A stretch of DNA of 45,768 bases, taken from NCBI GenBank assembly GCA_007121775.1, contig SKJY01000042.1, positions 1 to 45,768 on the forward strand, given 5' to 3'. Within the stretch, counting starts at the first letter, position 1. Each line of letters opens with the position of its first letter. The translations under genes were made by a program, and so were the position numbers. Positions 44,419 through 45,768 of this stretch are shown here, one piece after another. The notes beneath the pieces are model-generated. The model searched no databases. It had not been told where the DNA came from and worked only from the letters and a program-made list of their open reading frames with translations. This stretch comes from Gemmatimonadota bacterium. Its GTDB lineage: Bacteria; Gemmatimonadota; Gemmatimonadetes; Longimicrobiales; Gaopeijiaceae.

Positions 44419-45278
44419 GGCCGGGACTCCGCCTCGGCCCGATCCGCCAGGGAATCTTCCCCGTGGGCCCAGGCGTGGGTCAGCTCCAAGAACTCCTTGA
44501 TGTGGTCCATTTCCCGCCGGGCCAGGAGGTCCGCCACCACCGCCAGCGCCCGGGATATGGACGAGAGACCCACCCCGGTGGAGGGTACCGAATACTCCAG
44601 CAGGTCGCTCCACATCTCCGGCGACGACCCGGCCAGGCGCGTCATGTCCCGCCCACCGGGCCCCAGGTCCGCAGGGCGGTAACCGGCAGAGTCCAGGGCT
44701 CCGGCCAGTGCGCTTGAGACGATCTGGGGGAGGTGGGAGATCCACGCCACCGTCCGATCGTGCTCGGCGTCGTCGATCCACTCGATCTTGCCGCCCACCC
44801 GCGTCCAGAAGGCGGCGACGGCGGTCCGCACCGACTCCGGCGCCGCCGGGTCGGCGGAGAGCCAGACGCGAGCCCCATCGTACAGATCGGCACGAGCGGC
44901 GGCGAGGCCGCTGGCCTCGGATCCGCAGAGGGGGTGCCCCGTCACGGTCCGATCCACGAGACCCATCTGCTGGGCCTTCCAGAGGATGGGACTGTTCAGC
45001 CCCGTCACATCGGTGATGAGGGTGTCAGGTCCCAGTCCCGGCCCCTCCTCTCCCAGGAAGCGGATGGCGGCCTTCACCGGGCACGCCAGTACCACCAGCT
45101 CCGCTTCGCCCGCCAACCCCTCCCCCGGCAGGCCGAAGGCATCCACCAGCCCCAGGGAGCGGGCCCGGAGCCCTGTCACCGAATCGGGATCGACGCCCAG
45201 GATCCGGGGCGGGTCCGGGAGGGTCCGGAGACGATGGATCAGCGAGCCTCCCATGAGGCCCAGCCCCACCACCGCCAC
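44415..45278 (-). CDS. tyrA: Prephenate dehydrogenase (TyrA)
   Basis: The 287-residue protein has an N-terminal NAD-binding fold VVGLGLMGGSLIHRL, ILGVDPD, LVVLACPVKAAIRFL, ITDVTGLNSPI, TGHPLCGSEASGL and the helical C-terminal domain with TVAWISHLPQIVSSALAGAL. It converts prephenate (or arogenate) to the tyrosine precursor. The start is uncertain: I use the GTG at 45278, which leaves only a short N-terminus before the Rossmann strand and has no clear ribosome-binding site; the frame stays open about 25 codons upstream without an ATG. It precedes aroA-cmk, which keeps two aromatic-pathway genes together. Confidence 0.9.
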   Translation of the reverse strand: MAVVGLGLMGGSLIHRLRTLPDPPRILGVDPDSVTGLRARSLGLVDAFGLPGEGLAGEAELVVLACPVKAAIRFLGEEGPGLGPDTLITDVTGLNSPILWKAQQMGLVDRTVTGHPLCGSEASGLAAARADLYDGARVWLSADPAAPESVRTAVAAFWTRVGGKIEWIDDAEHDRTVAWISHLPQIVSSALAGALDSAGYRPADLGPGGRDMTRLAGSSPEMWSDLLEYSVPSTGVGLSSISRALAVVADLLARREMDHIKEFLELTHAWAHGEDSLADRAEAESRP

Positions 45279-45343
45279 GGAGCGGAAGTGGCCCGGTCCC
45301 TGGTGGCCGAGCCCCTCCCGGCCGGCCTCCTGCAGCCGGGCGC

Positions 45344-45700
45344 TCAGGAGGCCCTCCGGGTGGGCGACGCCGCGGGAACGGGGTCGAAGATGAAGACCAG
45401 GGGCACCTGCCCCAAGAGTTCATCGGCGGAGGCCAGAGATACGAAGGTGGATTCAGCCTCCCGGTGCTCCTCCAGCGAGTGGAAGGGGACCTCCAGATGC
45501 ACGAGCCCCTGGAAGGCACCCCGCGGCGCGAAGGCGCCGGAGCGGAGACTAACCGTCTCGCCGAACACGCTTCGGGCCAACTCCAGCGTCCGCCAGTGGG
45601 CCGCACGGATGGACCATCGCTGCCGCTCCGGAATGCGCTCTTCCCGGATCTCGACCCAGTTCGCTCCGTCCTGGTCCCGCTGCTCCAACTCCCGGATCAT
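45344..45700 (-). CDS. Unknown protein upstream of tyrA, 118 aa
   Basis: The 118-residue protein begins MIRELEQRDQDGANWVEIREERIPERQRWSIRAAHWRTLELARSVFGETVSLRSGAFAPRGAFQGLVHLEVPFHSLEEHREAEST in part and has no hydrophobic helix or known motif that I recognise. It is probably cytoplasmic with mixed alpha/beta structure. GGGAG precedes the ATG at 45700. It lies 65 nt before tyrA in the same direction, so the two may be cotranscribed. It is not a chorismate mutase by eye, despite the context. Confidence 0.6.
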   Translation of the reverse strand: MIRELEQRDQDGANWVEIREERIPERQRWSIRAAHWRTLELARSVFGETVSLRSGAFAPRGAFQGLVHLEVPFHSLEEHREAESTFVSLASADELLGQVPLVFIFDPVPAASPTRRAS

Positions 45701-45768
45701 CTCGTCTCCCGTGGTTCATGCCTGCCCCCCGCTCCGGCGGTGGGGCGATTCATCGGTGGTTCTGCTCA

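Noticed and set aside
1..45768. CRISPR arrays, prophage or insertion sequences
   Set aside because: No regularly spaced repeats, cas genes, integrase, transposase or phage structural genes were seen on either strand.

Overview
The window is 45.8 kb of GC-rich bacterial DNA packed with genes, most of them on the minus strand. The gene content suggests a member of Gemmatimonadota or a close relative. This is an inference from several things: signal-peptide/TolB-propeller/outer-membrane-barrel proteins, a mannose-type PTS with HPr kinase in an organism that clearly has an outer membrane, an FlgD/sorting-like 'NYPNPFNP' protein, and a propionyl-CoA module. No 16S gene is present, so this cannot be confirmed here. 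Except for one gene-poor stretch (9.2-10.3 kb) the window looks like ordinary chromosomal core. No phage, transposase or CRISPR was seen.

Layout, left to right. 1-5.6 kb: the end of an APC-type permease fused to two universal-stress-protein domains, a 51-residue membrane peptide, and a large secreted protein combining a zinc-peptidase fold, a TolB-like propeller and an Omp85-like barrel. 5.6-9.2 kb: an exported nitroreductase/SagB-like protein, the tmRNA gene ssrA with its terminator, a tRNA-dihydrouridine synthase, an EIIA-Ntr protein and a zinc-ribbon protein. 9.2-10.3 kb: a gene-free island with three copies of a near-palindromic repeat and a 121-bp inverted-repeat element.

10.3-30.2 kb is one nearly unbroken leftward gene train, read from high to low coordinates: FmdB-like zinc ribbon, an ArgS-PurM fusion, a beta-barrel-like protein, ribD, ribE, ribBA, ribH, nusB, a glycosyltransferase, hpf, hprK, mannose-type EIIA, EIIB, EIIC and EIID, HPr, ptsI, metK, a BFN-family nuclease, a membrane-anchored protein, recO and an exported FlgD-like protein. 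Many neighbours share a 4-nt overlap (ATGA or GTGA), which implies translational coupling. The train joins riboflavin synthesis, sugar phosphotransfer and its HPr-Ser regulation, ribosome hibernation, and SAM synthesis.

30.3-38.1 kb, also leftward, encodes the propionyl-CoA to succinyl-CoA route: carboxyltransferase, biotin carboxylase, biotin carrier and the large methylmalonyl-CoA mutase subunit, with an RlmD-type methyltransferase and a cysteine-rich unknown protein interleaved. 38.2-45.7 kb carries a TPR/periplasmic-binding lipoprotein, ribosomal protein S1 with its own promoter, structured leader and terminator, an AroA-Cmk fusion, a prephenate dehydrogenase and an unknown protein.

The most unusual item is the apparent in-frame fusion of complete arginyl-tRNA synthetase to complete AIR synthetase (PurM). 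Other points of interest are the palindromic repeat family, a partial copy of the ssrA 3' end just downstream of ssrA, and a 28-bp tandem duplication that copies a gene's stop codon.
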